This document shows positions 25,925 to 35,387 of a stretch of 64,000 nucleotides of DNA, in pieces (the first letter of the stretch is position 1; each line of letters begins with the position of its first letter). Under the pieces are notes generated by a model. That model was not told the origin of the DNA. It saw nothing but the letters and a program-made list of their open reading frames with translations, and did no database searches. The stretch is taken from positions 186,001-250,000 of the forward strand of contig NZ_BBXE01000020.1 of the NCBI RefSeq assembly GCF_001570565.1, written 5' to 3'. Made by a program: the position numbers and the translations under genes. This DNA comes from Herbidospora yilanensis. GTDB taxonomy: Bacteria; Actinomycetota; Actinomycetes; Streptosporangiales; Streptosporangiaceae.

Positions 25925-27575
25925 TGGGGATCCCGCGTCTGGTGACATGGGGATACTTGAGGTCGAACGCCGGCCGCTCCGACCTGATGGGCGGGATGCG
26001 GTGGAAGTTGTGGCGGGGCGGCGGGCACGACGTCGTCCACTCCAGGCTGTTGCCGAAGCCCCAGGGGTCGTCGACCTCGACCCTCGGCGCGTACTTGGCG
26101 GTGTACCAGACGTTGAACAGGAACGGCAGCGTCGAGATCCCGAGGATGAGCGCGCCCACCGAGGAGACCACGTTCAGGGTGGTGAAGCCGTCGACGGGGC
26201 TGTAGTCGGCGTACCGTCTCGGCATGCCGGAGATGCCCAGCCAGTGCTGCACCAGGAACGTGGTGTGGAAGCCGATGAACAGCGGCCAGAAGTGCCAGCG
26301 GCCGAGCCGGAAGTCGAGCATCCGGCCGGTCCACTTGGGCCACCAGAAGTAGAAGCCGCCGAACATGGCGAACACGACCGTGCCGAACAGCACGTAGTGG
26401 AAGTGGGCCACCACGAAGTAGGAGTCGTGGGCCTGGAAGTCGAGCGGCGGGCTGGCCAGGATGACGCCGGTGATCCCGCCGAACAGGAAGGTCACCAGGA
26501 AGCCGACCGCGAACAACATCGGCGGCTCGAACGACAGGTGGCCGCGCCACATGGTGCCGATCCAGTTGAAGAACTTCACCCCGGTCGGCACGGCGATCAG
26601 GAACGACATGAACGAGAAGAACGGCAGCAGCACCCGCCCGGTGGCGAACATGTGGTGCGCCCAGACGGTGACCGACAGGCCGGTGATCGAGATGGTCGCG
26701 CCGACCAGTCCGACGTAGCCGAACAGCGGTTTGCGGCTGAAGACCGGGATGATCTCGGTGACGATGCCGAAGAACGGCAGCGCCACGATGTAGACCTCGG
26801 GGTGCCCGAAGAACCAGAACAGGTGCTGCCACAACATCGCGCCGCCGACCTCGGCGTCGAAGACGTGCGCGCCCAGCCGCCGGTCGGCCTCCAGCACCAG
26901 CAGCGCCGCCGCCAGCACCGGGAAGGCGATCAGCACGAGCACGCTGGTCAGCAGGATGTTCCAGGTGAAGATCGGCATCCGGAACATGGTCATGCCGGGC
27001 GCCCGCATGGTGATGATCGTGGTGATGAAGTTGACCGCGCCGAGGATCGTGCCGAGCCCCGACAACACCAGGCCCATGATCCACAGGTCCCCGCCCATCT
27101 CGGGGCTGAACGGCCCGGTCGACAGCGGCGTGTAGCCCGTCCAGCCGAACGACGGGGCGCCCCCGGCGTTGAAGAGGCTCGCGGTCACCCCCAGCCCGCC
27201 GAACAGGAACAACCAGAAGCTGACCGCGTTCAGCCGCGGGAAGGCCACGTCGGGCGCGCCGATCTGGAGCGGCATCACGACGTTGGCGAACCCGGCGAAC
27301 AGCGGGGTGGCGAACAGCAGCAGCATCAGCGTGCCGTGCAGCGTGAAGAGCTGGTTGTACCGCTCGTTGGAGACGATCTGCAGGCCCGGATGGGCCAGTT
27401 CGGCACGGATGAGCAGCGCCATGATCCCGGCGACCAGGAAGAAGAAGAACGCGGAGATCAGGTACATGTAACCGATCACCTTGTGGTCGGTCGTGGTCAG
27501 CCACGACACGACGACCGTGCCCTTGCCCCGTTTGACGGGAGCGAGCGGAGAGGTGATCGGCTCTTGGACGGCCAT
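25917..27575 (-). CDS. ctaD: Cytochrome c oxidase subunit I
   Basis: 552 residues, 12 membrane helices. Catalytic subunit of aa3 oxidase, with low-spin heme a, heme a3 and CuB. Heme a ligand in LFTLHGTLM, CuB/cross-link [10 protein letters not shown] (His and Tyr), CuB His pair VWAHHMF, and heme a3/a ligands in [11 protein letters not shown]. Length normal. It stands alone: no ctaC, ctaE or ctaF is adjacent, so it either is an extra copy or works with subunits elsewhere, as is common in actinobacteria. A small membrane protein gene overlaps its 3' end. Confidence 0.95.
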   Translation of the reverse strand: MAVQEPITSPLAPVKRGKGTVVVSWLTTTDHKVIGYMYLISAFFFFLVAGIMALLIRAELAHPGLQIVSNERYNQLFTLHGTLMLLLFATPLFAGFANVVMPLQIGAPDVAFPRLNAVSFWLFLFGGLGVTASLFNAGGAPSFGWTGYTPLSTGPFSPEMGGDLWIMGLVLSGLGTILGAVNFITTIITMRAPGMTMFRMPIFTWNILLTSVLVLIAFPVLAAALLVLEADRRLGAHVFDAEVGGAMLWQHLFWFFGHPEVYIVALPFFGIVTEIIPVFSRKPLFGYVGLVGATISITGLSVTVWAHHMFATGRVLLPFFSFMSFLIAVPTGVKFFNWIGTMWRGHLSFEPPMLFAVGFLVTFLFGGITGVILASPPLDFQAHDSYFVVAHFHYVLFGTVVFAMFGGFYFWWPKWTGRMLDFRLGRWHFWPLFIGFHTTFLVQHWLGISGMPRRYADYSPVDGFTTLNVVSSVGALILGISTLPFLFNVWYTAKYAPRVEVDDPWGFGNSLEWTTSCPPPRHNFHRIPPIRSERPAFDLKYPHVTRRGIPSG

Positions 27576-27802
27576 GGGCAGCGCACCTGTCTGTCATGCG
27601 GGACAGCCCGCTCCGGACGATGAATGGCACGCTGATTCGGCCGACGTGAAAATACCCGGCGGCGCGGCGCGCATAACTTGTCCACCTTTTTGCCACCACT
27701 CGGATTTAACGTTGAAAAGAGATTTCCACACGTCCGCGACATAGCTCGGGTGAACCCGGGTAAGCCGAGACAATCGCCGATTCGAGTAATCGAGGAGCGC
27801 GG

Positions 27803-28519
27803 ATGCTGGCTTTTTATGATCACCAGGAGTCGGAATTCTACGGGCTCTGCGTGGCGGAGCTCCTCACTCGCCGACCTGCGATGAGACACGTTCACGAATT
27901 CGGCGCCGGCTCGGGGCGGGCCATGGTGAGCGCCATTCAGCGCATCGATTTCCAGGGCCGGATGAGCGGCTACGAACTCGACGAGAGGTCCGCCGCGTCC
28001 GCCCGCGAGCTGATCCACCGGAGCGGCCTGTCCGGGCGTTACGACGTCCGGCACGGCGATTTCTTCGCCGCTCTGCGGCCCGGCGAGAAACTCCGGTGCG
28101 TGGTCGCCAACCCGCCCTATCTTCCCCATCCGCGGGAGCGGCCGGCCTTTCCGCACCTGTCGGGCGGCCATTCGGGCGCGGGCATCAGCAAACGCATCCT
28201 GTCGTCCGGGTTCGACACGGTGCTCCTGATGATCTCGTCGTACGCCGACCCCTGTTCGGTGCTGGCGCACGCCCGCGCGTGCGGGTACACGCTGACGAGC
28301 TGGATGGTGCTGCCCCTGCGGATGGGCGAGTTCTCCCGCCGGCCGCACGTCCGGCGCCGGATCGACGCCATGTCGCGGGCCGGCACCGCCTTCGTGGCCG
28401 GGGAGAGGTACCTGCTGGCCGGCGGGGTCTGGGACCGGACCGGCTCCGGCGACCAGTCGGCCGTGTTGTCGCGGGTGATGTCGCGGTTCGGGGCGGCCGG
28501 CCGGCGGCCGGTCAGCTGA
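27803..28519 (+). CDS. SAM-dependent methyltransferase, NPPY type
   Basis: 238 residues. Rossmann methyltransferase with motif I HEFGAGSGRA and motif IV VVANPPYLPHP. The NPPY signature belongs to N-methyltransferases acting on planar amide or adenine nitrogen (HemK/PrmC, DNA and rRNA m6A enzymes). It is shorter than PrmC and lacks its N-terminal substrate domain. ATG 27803 with weak GGAG-like bases upstream. Divergent from ctaD (227-base gap) and its 3' end overlaps the histidine kinase gene by eight bases. Substrate unknown. Confidence 0.75.
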   Translation: MLAFYDHQESEFYGLCVAELLTRRPAMRHVHEFGAGSGRAMVSAIQRIDFQGRMSGYELDERSAASARELIHRSGLSGRYDVRHGDFFAALRPGEKLRCVVANPPYLPHPRERPAFPHLSGGHSGAGISKRILSSGFDTVLLMISSYADPCSVLAHARACGYTLTSWMVLPLRMGEFSRRPHVRRRIDAMSRAGTAFVAGERYLLAGGVWDRTGSGDQSAVLSRVMSRFGAAGRRPVS

Positions 28520-29579
28520 CCGCCGGGAACCGGGCGACCAGTTCCAGCCCGCCTCCCGGGTTGGCACGCGCCTCCATCCGCGCGCCGTGGGCGCGGGCGA
28601 TGGCGGCGGCGATCGACAGGCCCAGGCCGGCGCCCTGCGTCCGGGTCGTGCCGATGCGCCGGAACGGGGCGAACAGGTCGCCGAACCGCTCGGGCGGCAC
28701 GTGGGGGCCGGTGTTGACCACCCGCAGCACGCCTCCCGTCAGGGTGATCTCCGCGGTGCCCCCGGGCACGTTGTGGCGGACCGCGTTGCCCGCGAGGTTG
28801 GTCACCAGGCGGTGCAGCAGCGTCCGGTCGCCGAGCACCGTGCAGGGCCCGGCCGTCACGGTCACGGTCACGTCGCCGTGGTCGAGTTCGGCCACGGCGA
28901 GGCGGACCACCTCCGACAACTCGACCTCCTCCGGCGTCTCGATCCCGTGCTCGGCCTGGGCGAGCACCAGCAGGGCGTCGATGAGGCGCTCGCTGCGCCG
29001 GTTGGCGGCCAGCAGCTTGCCCTTGACCGGGCCGACGTCGTCGGGGAGGCCGATCTCGATCGCGGCGCGCTGCACGGCCAGCGGCGTGCGCAGCTCGTGG
29101 GAGGCGGTGGCGATGAAGCGGCGCTGCCCCTCGACCGAGCGCTCCAGCCGGGCCAGCATCTCGTCGAAGGTGTCGGCGAGCTCGCGCAGCTCGTCGTGCG
29201 GGCCGGTCAGCGCGATGCGCTCGTGCAGGTTCGACAACGACAGGCGGCGGGCCGTCGCGGTGATGCGGTGGACCGGCCGCAGCATGCGCCCGGCGAAGAA
29301 CCAGCCGACGGCCAGCGACACCAGGGTCATCACGGCGATGGCCACGCCGGCCACCTCCCACTGGTAGGTGACGACCTCCTCCATCAGCCTCGGCCGCAGC
29401 ACCGGCTCGGGCGGCCGGGTGAGCACCCCGCCCGCGACGGGGGCGGGCGGCGCCGGGGGTCGCGTCTCCAGCCGGAGCCGGTGGTGCAGCGACAGGTTGA
29501 CGCTCGCCAGCAGCACCGCGGCCGTCACCAGGAACAGCCCCGTGTAGGTGAGCGCCAGGCGGACGCGGATCGTCCTCAC
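28512..29579 (-). CDS. Sensor histidine kinase
   Basis: 355 residues. Two membrane helices (about 8-30 and 75-97) flank a short Pro-rich extracellular loop, then HAMP, HisKA with the phosphate-accepting His161 in ATASHELRTPL, and an HATPase domain (NLAGNAVRHN, TQGAGLGLSI). The GTG start at 29579 overlaps the regulator stop by four bases. It probably senses an envelope signal through its roughly 45-residue loop and phosphorylates the upstream-encoded regulator. The divergent S41 protease gene is a likely target. Confidence 0.92.
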   Translation of the reverse strand: MRTIRVRLALTYTGLFLVTAAVLLASVNLSLHHRLRLETRPPAPPAPVAGGVLTRPPEPVLRPRLMEEVVTYQWEVAGVAIAVMTLVSLAVGWFFAGRMLRPVHRITATARRLSLSNLHERIALTGPHDELRELADTFDEMLARLERSVEGQRRFIATASHELRTPLAVQRAAIEIGLPDDVGPVKGKLLAANRRSERLIDALLVLAQAEHGIETPEEVELSEVVRLAVAELDHGDVTVTVTAGPCTVLGDRTLLHRLVTNLAGNAVRHNVPGGTAEITLTGGVLRVVNTGPHVPPERFGDLFAPFRRIGTTRTQGAGLGLSIAAAIARAHGARMEARANPGGGLELVARFPAVS

Positions 29580-30229
29580 AACACGTATCCCGCTCCGGGC
29601 ACCGTCCGGATGCACGGCGGGTCGCCGAGTTTGCCGCGCAACCGGCTGACGACGACCCGCACGACCGTCGTGAACGGGTCGGCGTGCTCGTCCCAGGCCA
29701 GCTCCAGCAGGCGTTCGGCGCTGACGACGGCGCCGTCGGCGCGCAGCAGCGCCTCCAGAACGGCGAACTCCTTCAGCGACAGGTGCAGGTGCCGCCCGTC
29801 CCTGGCGGCCTGCACCCGCCGGGTGTCGAGCACGATCCCGTGGCGGGTGAGCACGGGCGGCACCGGTTCGCGGCTGCGCCGCCCCAGCGCCCGCACCCGG
29901 GCCACCAGTTCGGCGTAGTCGAAGGGTTTGCACAGGTAGTCGTCGGCGCCCAGCCCCAGGCCCGCCACCCGCTCGGGCACCGAGGCCGCCGCCGTCAGCA
30001 TCAGGATGCGGGTGCGGCCGCCGCGTCCGGCCAGGTCGCGGCAGAGGTCGTCGCCGTGCACGTCGGGCAGGTCGCGGTCGAGGACGACCACGTCGTAGTC
30101 GTGCACGCCGAGGCGTTCGGCCGCGGCGGCGCCGTCGTAGACGACGTCGGCGGCCATCGCATGGCGGCGCAGCCCCTCGCCGACGAGGTCGGCCAGGTCG
30201 CGCTCGTCCTCCACCACCAAGACTCGCAT
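29576..30229 (-). CDS. OmpR-family response regulator
   Basis: 217 residues. Receiver domain with Asp51 in VVVLDRDLPD and the switch Lys in YLCKPFDY, then a winged-helix output domain (RLLELAWDEHADPF, VVVSRLRGKLGD, TVPGAGYVL). First gene of the pair with the kinase. Its start codon is 87 bases from the start of the divergent S41 protease, and three direct repeats of the kind OmpR-type regulators bind lie in the gap. Confidence 0.93.
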   Translation of the reverse strand: MRVLVVEDERDLADLVGEGLRRHAMAADVVYDGAAAAERLGVHDYDVVVLDRDLPDVHGDDLCRDLAGRGGRTRILMLTAAASVPERVAGLGLGADDYLCKPFDYAELVARVRALGRRSREPVPPVLTRHGIVLDTRRVQAARDGRHLHLSLKEFAVLEALLRADGAVVSAERLLELAWDEHADPFTTVVRVVVSRLRGKLGDPPCIRTVPGAGYVL

Positions 30230-30253
30230 GACCCGTTCCTACCGGCTCCGGGG

Positions 30254-30283
30254 TTACAGCGGCGTTAGCGTCCGCGTTCACCC
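30254..30283. promoter_or_regulatory. Direct repeats, possible response-regulator binding site
   Basis: Three GTT-type repeats spaced 11-12 bases apart: GTTACAG (30254), GTTAGCG (30265) and GTTCACC (30277), the last two inside GCGTTAGC and GCGTTCAC. Tandem half-sites at one helical turn are the usual layout for OmpR-family dimers. The site lies between the regulator and the S41 protease, so it could control both. Confidence 0.55.
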
Positions 30284-30316
30284 CCGCGCAACGCCGGGTC
30301 CGCGACATTCGGCCCC

Positions 30317-31651
30317 ATGACCAAGCTGCTGGCCGCGGCGGCCCTCGCCGCCCTCCTGACCGTGCCCCTCGCCCCCGCCGCTCCGGCGGCGGCCGCCGCC
30401 CCTCCGGCGTGCGCCCGCATGACGGGACCACCCCCCGCCTCTCCTCCCCCGACGTCGGTGGACACGCTCGGGCAGGCGTTCTTCTGCGTGCTCGACCACT
30501 ACTACGCCGGGCCCGGCCTGCGCACCCAGGATCTGCTGAGGGACGCGTTCGCCGCGTACACGCGGAACCTGCAGCGGCGCGGCGCCGACGTCGCCGGGCT
30601 GCGGCTGCCCGCGCTGACCGGGGACCGCGACGCCGACTGGGCCGCCGCGGCCGCCGCGCTCGGCACGGGCGACCCGGTGGCGCTGCGCGCCGCCGTCGAC
30701 GGCATGGTCGCCGGGCTGCGCGACAACCACGCCCGGCACCACGTGCCCGAACCGCCGCGCGAGGGCGGCCCCGTGGGGACCGGCATCGTGGGCGCGTCGG
30801 GGATCGGCGGGGCGGGAATCGACCCGGCGGCCCGGCCGCCGTTCTTCATCACCGACGTCGTCGACGACAGCCCGGCCGACCGGGCCGGGGTCCGGCCCGG
30901 CGACATCGTGCAGGCGATCGACGGGGTGCCCGTCTGGGTCGGCGGCACGCTGAACCCGCTGCTGGTCGAGCAGGTGCGGCAACCGTCGTTCACGATGACC
31001 CTGAAGCGGCCCACGACCGGCCGGGTGCGCACGGTCAGGCTCACCGAGGGCCCGCTGACGCCTCGGGCGCGCACCCTGCGGGTCAGGGACGTCTCCGGGG
31101 TCCGGTACGTGCGGCTCCCCGGCTTCTACGACGGCGCCGCCGACCAGGTGATCGCGGCGCTGCGCGGCGGGCCCAAGAAGGTCGTCCTCGACCTGCGCGG
31201 CAACGGCGGCGGCTCCCCCAGAGAGGTCGTCAGGCTGCTCGGCGCGTTCGCCCACGGCAAGGTCACCAGCTACTTCTGCGCCTACGACGGCTCGTGCACG
31301 CCCAACCGGACCGACGACGGCGTGCCCCTGCTCGGGGCCCGGCTGGTCGTCCTCACCGACCGGCGGTGCGCGTCGGCGTGTGAGGACTTCAGCGCGGCGG
31401 CCCAGGGCAACGGGATCGCCCCCACCGTGGGCACCCGCACGGCGGGCGCCGTCTCGGGGCCGGCCTCCGCGTGGTCGCTCGGCGACGGCAGCGTGCTCGC
31501 GATGCCGTCGGTGCGCCATCTCGGCCCCGGAAAGGAGATCATCGACACGGTCGGCGTCCCGGCCGACCACCACGCCCCCATGACGGCCCTGGATCTGGCG
31601 ACCGGCCGCGACCCCGCCCTGCGCAAGGCGCTGTCCCTGCTGACCGGCTGA
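30317..31651 (+). CDS. Secreted S41 family serine peptidase with PDZ domain
   Basis: 444 residues. Ala-rich Sec signal (hydrophobic core LLAAAALAALLTVPL, cut near residue 28). PDZ domain about 150-235 (FFITDVVDDSPADRAGVRPGD). S41 catalytic domain after 260 with VVLDLRGNGGGS and the nucleophile Ser353 in CASACEDF, which resembles the S-S-A-E-D form of the C-terminal processing/tricorn-type peptidases; the typical downstream Lys is replaced (VGTRTAG), so a Ser-Glu type mechanism is more likely. Extracellular. Divergent from a two-component system that probably regulates it. Confidence 0.87.
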   Translation: MTKLLAAAALAALLTVPLAPAAPAAAAAPPACARMTGPPPASPPPTSVDTLGQAFFCVLDHYYAGPGLRTQDLLRDAFAAYTRNLQRRGADVAGLRLPALTGDRDADWAAAAAALGTGDPVALRAAVDGMVAGLRDNHARHHVPEPPREGGPVGTGIVGASGIGGAGIDPAARPPFFITDVVDDSPADRAGVRPGDIVQAIDGVPVWVGGTLNPLLVEQVRQPSFTMTLKRPTTGRVRTVRLTEGPLTPRARTLRVRDVSGVRYVRLPGFYDGAADQVIAALRGGPKKVVLDLRGNGGGSPREVVRLLGAFAHGKVTSYFCAYDGSCTPNRTDDGVPLLGARLVVLTDRRCASACEDFSAAAQGNGIAPTVGTRTAGAVSGPASAWSLGDGSVLAMPSVRHLGPGKEIIDTVGVPADHHAPMTALDLATGRDPALRKALSLLTG

Positions 31652-31672
31652 GGCCGGCCGGGATGCCGGTTC

Positions 31673-34600
31673 TCAGACGGGGAGAGGGCCGCCGTGGCCG
31701 GGGATGCCCCGGTCGGGCGGGATGACGTCGTCGGCGGCGTCGCCGGGGGTGACGCCCTGGGCGCGGGTCAGGTCGGCCAGCCGCCGGTGGTAGGCCGCGA
31801 CCGCGCCGAGGGCCTCGCCGACCGCGTTCAGCAACGTGGCGCCCGCCCGCTCCACGACGTCGGCCTCATGGGTCTCGAACGCCCGCAGGCCCTCCAGGAT
31901 CGCGGCCTTCAGGTCGCGGAGCAGGCGGACGTCGTGGTGGGCGTAGGCGCGGCACAACGTCGCGACGCGCGTGAAGTCGAGGTCCCTGACGGCCGACACC
32001 GTGGTCCTGACCAGCGTGGTCTCCGGCCGGGCCGTCAGGGCCGCCAGGTCGGCGTCGTAGGAGCGGATGTCCAGGTGCGGGTCGCAGAACCCGGCGGTGA
32101 GCTGCCACAGGGTGCGCAGGTCGTCGCCGAGCAGCCCGTCGAGGTAGCTGACCAGGAAACGCCGGTGGGCCTCGACGGCGAACTGCGCCTTGAACGGCGT
32201 CAGCTCGGCCGGGTCCTCGCCCGCGGTGGCCGCCATGGTGGTGAAGGCGTAGTCGGCGGTCAGCGCGTTCTCCATGCCGACCAGGAGGTAGACGAACCGG
32301 ACCCAGGTCCGGAACAGCTCCTCCAGCGGCAGCGCGCGCAGCCCCTCCTCGGTGAGCACCACGCCCCACTTCGCGCCGAACTCCAGCCGGCGCAGGTGGC
32401 CGATCTGGTACATGGCGAGCTGCGCGTCGATCTCGGCGTGCGCGTGGTGCAGGATCTTCCGGTACGCCGCCGTCGCGTCGAGCCCGACGTGGTTGCGGAC
32501 GATGTGCGGCCCGCCGATGTGCAGGTGCAGGAACTCGCCGACGTCGAAGACGGCCCCGCCGATCGCCATCCAGTAGCCCGCCTCGGCGGTGGTGTGCCGG
32601 GCCAGCTCCGACACGTCGAAGCGGGGGCCCTGCTGCGCGTGGCCCAGGTAGGTGGTGAAGACGTCCTGGCTCAGCCGCCCGTCGGCCGTCAGCCGCCGGA
32701 GGAACTCGCGGCCGTCGCCGGGCACGATCTCCGCGAGCGCGTCGAGCACGGCGACGGCGAACCGCGCGCTGCCGCACACGTAGACGTGGGCGCCCCGTTC
32801 GAGCAGCGCCCAGAGGTCGTCGGCCTCGGCGCGGATCACGTCGTCGACCCGGCGGCGTCGCCCGGCCCCGACGACGTGGCGCGCGCCGTCGAAGGTGACG
32901 CCGGCGTCGGCGCGGGAGAACGCGACCGACAGGCGCAGCCGGCCCTCGGCCGCCGCGGTCTCCAGATCAGGGTGGTGGACGAACTCTCCCGGCGACCGGA
33001 TCCCCAGGTAGAGCCGGTTCTCCCCCGGTCCGGTGCGGGCGGCGGCGAACCCGAGGAAGGGCGCGATGCCCGAACCGGCGGCGAACATCACGACGGGCCG
33101 GCCGGGATCGGCGGGCAGCCGGAACCTCGGCGTCGGCACGATCCGCAGCGACAGGTGGCCGCGGCCCTCCTGGGCCGCGCGGCGCAGGAAGTGGGAGGCC
33201 GTGCCGCGCCGTTCGCGGGGGTAGGACCACGGGGTCCGGGCGGAGGTGTAGCCGAGCCCGGCGACCACGAGCCGCAACGTGGTGGCCGCCTCGCCGGGGG
33301 GCGGGGCCGAGGCGATCGAATAGAGGCGGAACGGCTCGGGCGGGACCACCCGGCAGAACGCGTCCTTCTCCCGCAGGTCGGCCTTCCACAGGCGGGTGAC
33401 GTCGTAGCCGCCCGCGTACAGCAGGTTCAGGACGTCCCAGAGCTCCCACTGGTCTTCCATGCGGGCGTCCACGATCCGCTGCCAGGCGCCGACGGCCGTG
33501 CGCCGGATCAGCCGCTTGGCCACCTCGCGGCCGACGGGGCGCAGGCGGGCGAAGCGCAGCAGGGTGCGGAGGGGGAGCACGTCGACCTCGCCGAACCCGG
33601 CCCGGCCGGCCACCGCCGTCCGCCACTCGGGGGTGAGCGGCACCAGTTCGTCGCCGGTCGCCTGTAACGCGGCGACGGTGCGGCGCACGAGGTCGTCGTC
33701 GTTCTCGGCCAGCACGCCGACCCGGTCGCCCGGCAGGTGGTGCACGCCCTGCCCGGTGACGTCGATGTCGAGGTAGCACGTCCAGGCACCGGACTCCCCG
33801 GTGACGACGCGGCCCCGGCGGGCGGTCCCGAACACCACCGGCGCGCCCACCGGAGGGCGGCGCTCCTCCCGGACGGTGGCGAGTTCGCCGTCGACCTTGT
33901 CCCAGGTCCGGTCCTTGAACAGGCCGGTGAACCGGGCCCCGGTGGTCACCTGGCGGCCGACCTTGAAGGCGACCTCCAGGAAGCCGTACGCCTTGACGCG
34001 GTGCAGCCCCATCCAGCCGCGGTCGCCCACGTAGGCGTCGAGCATGGCGTTGTAGACGCCGCGCAGGGTGCTGTCGCGGGTGTCCTCGACGTACTGGCGC
34101 ACCGACACCTCGCGGAGCGCGGCCACCAGCTCCCGCCAGTGGCGGGGGAAGAAGCCGGCCAGGTAGGTGCTCTGCCGCCCGACCATCGAGCCGTATTCGC
34201 GGCGTTCGAGGAACGCGTCGATCGCGTGGACCTGCGGCTGGGCGGTGCCGCTCGGGCTGGGCGCGCCGTCGAAGATCGGCACGCCGGCCGTGCCGACCGT
34301 CTTGGCCCAGAGCACCTGGTCGAGCGGGCTGCGGCCCCGGGGGTTGGGGTCGATCTGCGGGTAGACGACCTGGGTGACGTACCGGAGCCGGTCGAGGATG
34401 ACCAGGAGGGAACGCTCCAGGGCGGCCGGGTCGTCGGCGACGACGGCCTCCTGTGCCTCGACCATGGCGCCCAGCACGGGCGTGAGCCCCATCGCGAACT
34501 CGGTGGTGACCAGGTAGAAGACACGCTCGGCCGCGTTGTCCCAGGTCGGCACGAGCAGGTCCATGTTGTCGAGCACGCGCGGCCCGGCCGGGTCGCGCAG

Positions 34601-35380
34601 CCGCCAGTTGTAGAAGAACAGGTCGATGTACGACACGGCGGGCGTCTTCTTGCCCAGCCGCCGCGAGACCGTCGTCCAGGGCCGCAGCAGCGAGTCGGGC
34701 AGCGCCTTCGGCGGGTCGACGGCCATGTACTGGTAGGCGTGCGCGAACACCCCGAGCATCGTCGAGGCGCGCAGCAGGTAGCGGTCGGGCAGCGCGTCGG
34801 GCCGGGCGTCGAGCACCGGCATCGCGTCGAAGGCCCGCCGCAGCGTCAGCCGGCGGAACAGCTCGGGCAACCGGGTGGTCATCTCGTCCCAGGCCCGGTG
34901 GGACTCGGGGAAGGACAGCAGCGGCGGCTCGGCGGGGAGGAACCCGTGGGCGAAGGACAGGAACCCGTCGAGTTCGTGCCCGGCCCGCCGGTTGAACGCC
35001 TCGGCCGCCTCCACCACCCGGCGGGCGGCGACCCGGGGCGGTCCGACCGGGCGCACCATGGTGAGCTGGCCGGCGTCGAGGGTGGTCGTCCGGTCGGGGT
35101 CGATGAACGCCCACGTCAGCTCGTAGCGGCCGATGCGGACGCGGTCGCCCGTGCCGAGCACGTGCCGGGTGATCCGCACGTCGTTGACGAAGGTCCCGTT
35201 GGAGCTGCCGAGGTCGGTGAGCACGACCCGGCCGCCGTCGGATTCGAGGCGCGCGTGCCGCCGCGAGACGGCGCCGTCGTCGAGCACCACGGCCGCCGCG
35301 CCGGCGTCGCGGCCGAGGATGACCGGAAGGGTGCACACCCGCTGGCTGGTCGCCCGGGTGTGCCGGTCGGTGAGGGTCAA
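31673..35380 (-). CDS. FHA / IDO-like dioxygenase / FAD-NADPH reductase / cytochrome b5 fusion protein
   Basis: 1235 residues. Residues 20-95: FHA phosphothreonine-binding domain (SRRHARLE, LGSSNGTFVND). About 120-505: helical domain resembling indoleamine 2,3-dioxygenase/PrnB proteins, with SVRQYV and the candidate proximal heme ligand His460 in MGLHRVKAYG. About 512-890: CPR-type FAD/NADPH reductase with RLYSIAS (FAD), AAGSGIAPFLG (NADPH) and YVCGSARF; no FMN domain. About 920-982: cytochrome b5-like with HIGG (His954) and a second His at 978/979. About 1000-1205: helical tail of unknown role. In all, this looks like a self-contained heme oxygenase with its own electron chain. TTG start seven bases after the CBS gene stop; ATT or CTG codons slightly upstream are alternatives. 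Confidence 0.8.
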   Translation of the reverse strand: MTLTDRHTRATSQRVCTLPVILGRDAGAAAVVLDDGAVSRRHARLESDGGRVVLTDLGSSNGTFVNDVRITRHVLGTGDRVRIGRYELTWAFIDPDRTTTLDAGQLTMVRPVGPPRVAARRVVEAAEAFNRRAGHELDGFLSFAHGFLPAEPPLLSFPESHRAWDEMTTRLPELFRRLTLRRAFDAMPVLDARPDALPDRYLLRASTMLGVFAHAYQYMAVDPPKALPDSLLRPWTTVSRRLGKKTPAVSYIDLFFYNWRLRDPAGPRVLDNMDLLVPTWDNAAERVFYLVTTEFAMGLTPVLGAMVEAQEAVVADDPAALERSLLVILDRLRYVTQVVYPQIDPNPRGRSPLDQVLWAKTVGTAGVPIFDGAPSPSGTAQPQVHAIDAFLERREYGSMVGRQSTYLAGFFPRHWRELVAALREVSVRQYVEDTRDSTLRGVYNAMLDAYVGDRGWMGLHRVKAYGFLEVAFKVGRQVTTGARFTGLFKDRTWDKVDGELATVREERRPPVGAPVVFGTARRGRVVTGESGAWTCYLDIDVTGQGVHHLPGDRVGVLAENDDDLVRRTVAALQATGDELVPLTPEWRTAVAGRAGFGEVDVLPLRTLLRFARLRPVGREVAKRLIRRTAVGAWQRIVDARMEDQWELWDVLNLLYAGGYDVTRLWKADLREKDAFCRVVPPEPFRLYSIASAPPPGEAATTLRLVVAGLGYTSARTPWSYPRERRGTASHFLRRAAQEGRGHLSLRIVPTPRFRLPADPGRPVVMFAAGSGIAPFLGFAAARTGPGENRLYLGIRSPGEFVHHPDLETAAAEGRLRLSVAFSRADAGVTFDGARHVVGAGRRRRVDDVIRAEADDLWALLERGAHVYVCGSARFAVAVLDALAEIVPGDGREFLRRLTADGRLSQDVFTTYLGHAQQGPRFDVSELARHTTAEAGYWMAIGGAVFDVGEFLHLHIGGPHIVRNHVGLDATAAYRKILHHAHAEIDAQLAMYQIGHLRRLEFGAKWGVVLTEEGLRALPLEELFRTWVRFVYLLVGMENALTADYAFTTMAATAGEDPAELTPFKAQFAVEAHRRFLVSYLDGLLGDDLRTLWQLTAGFCDPHLDIRSYDADLAALTARPETTLVRTTVSAVRDLDFTRVATLCRAYAHHDVRLLRDLKAAILEGLRAFETHEADVVERAGATLLNAVGEALGAVAAYHRRLADLTRAQGVTPGDAADDVIPPDRGIPGHGGPLPV

Positions 35381-35387
35381 CCGCAGC

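Noticed and set aside
29580-30431. Possible N-terminal extension of the histidine kinase frame
   Set aside because: It lies across the response regulator gene and shows no domain; the GTG at 29579 overlapping the regulator stop is the usual coupled start.
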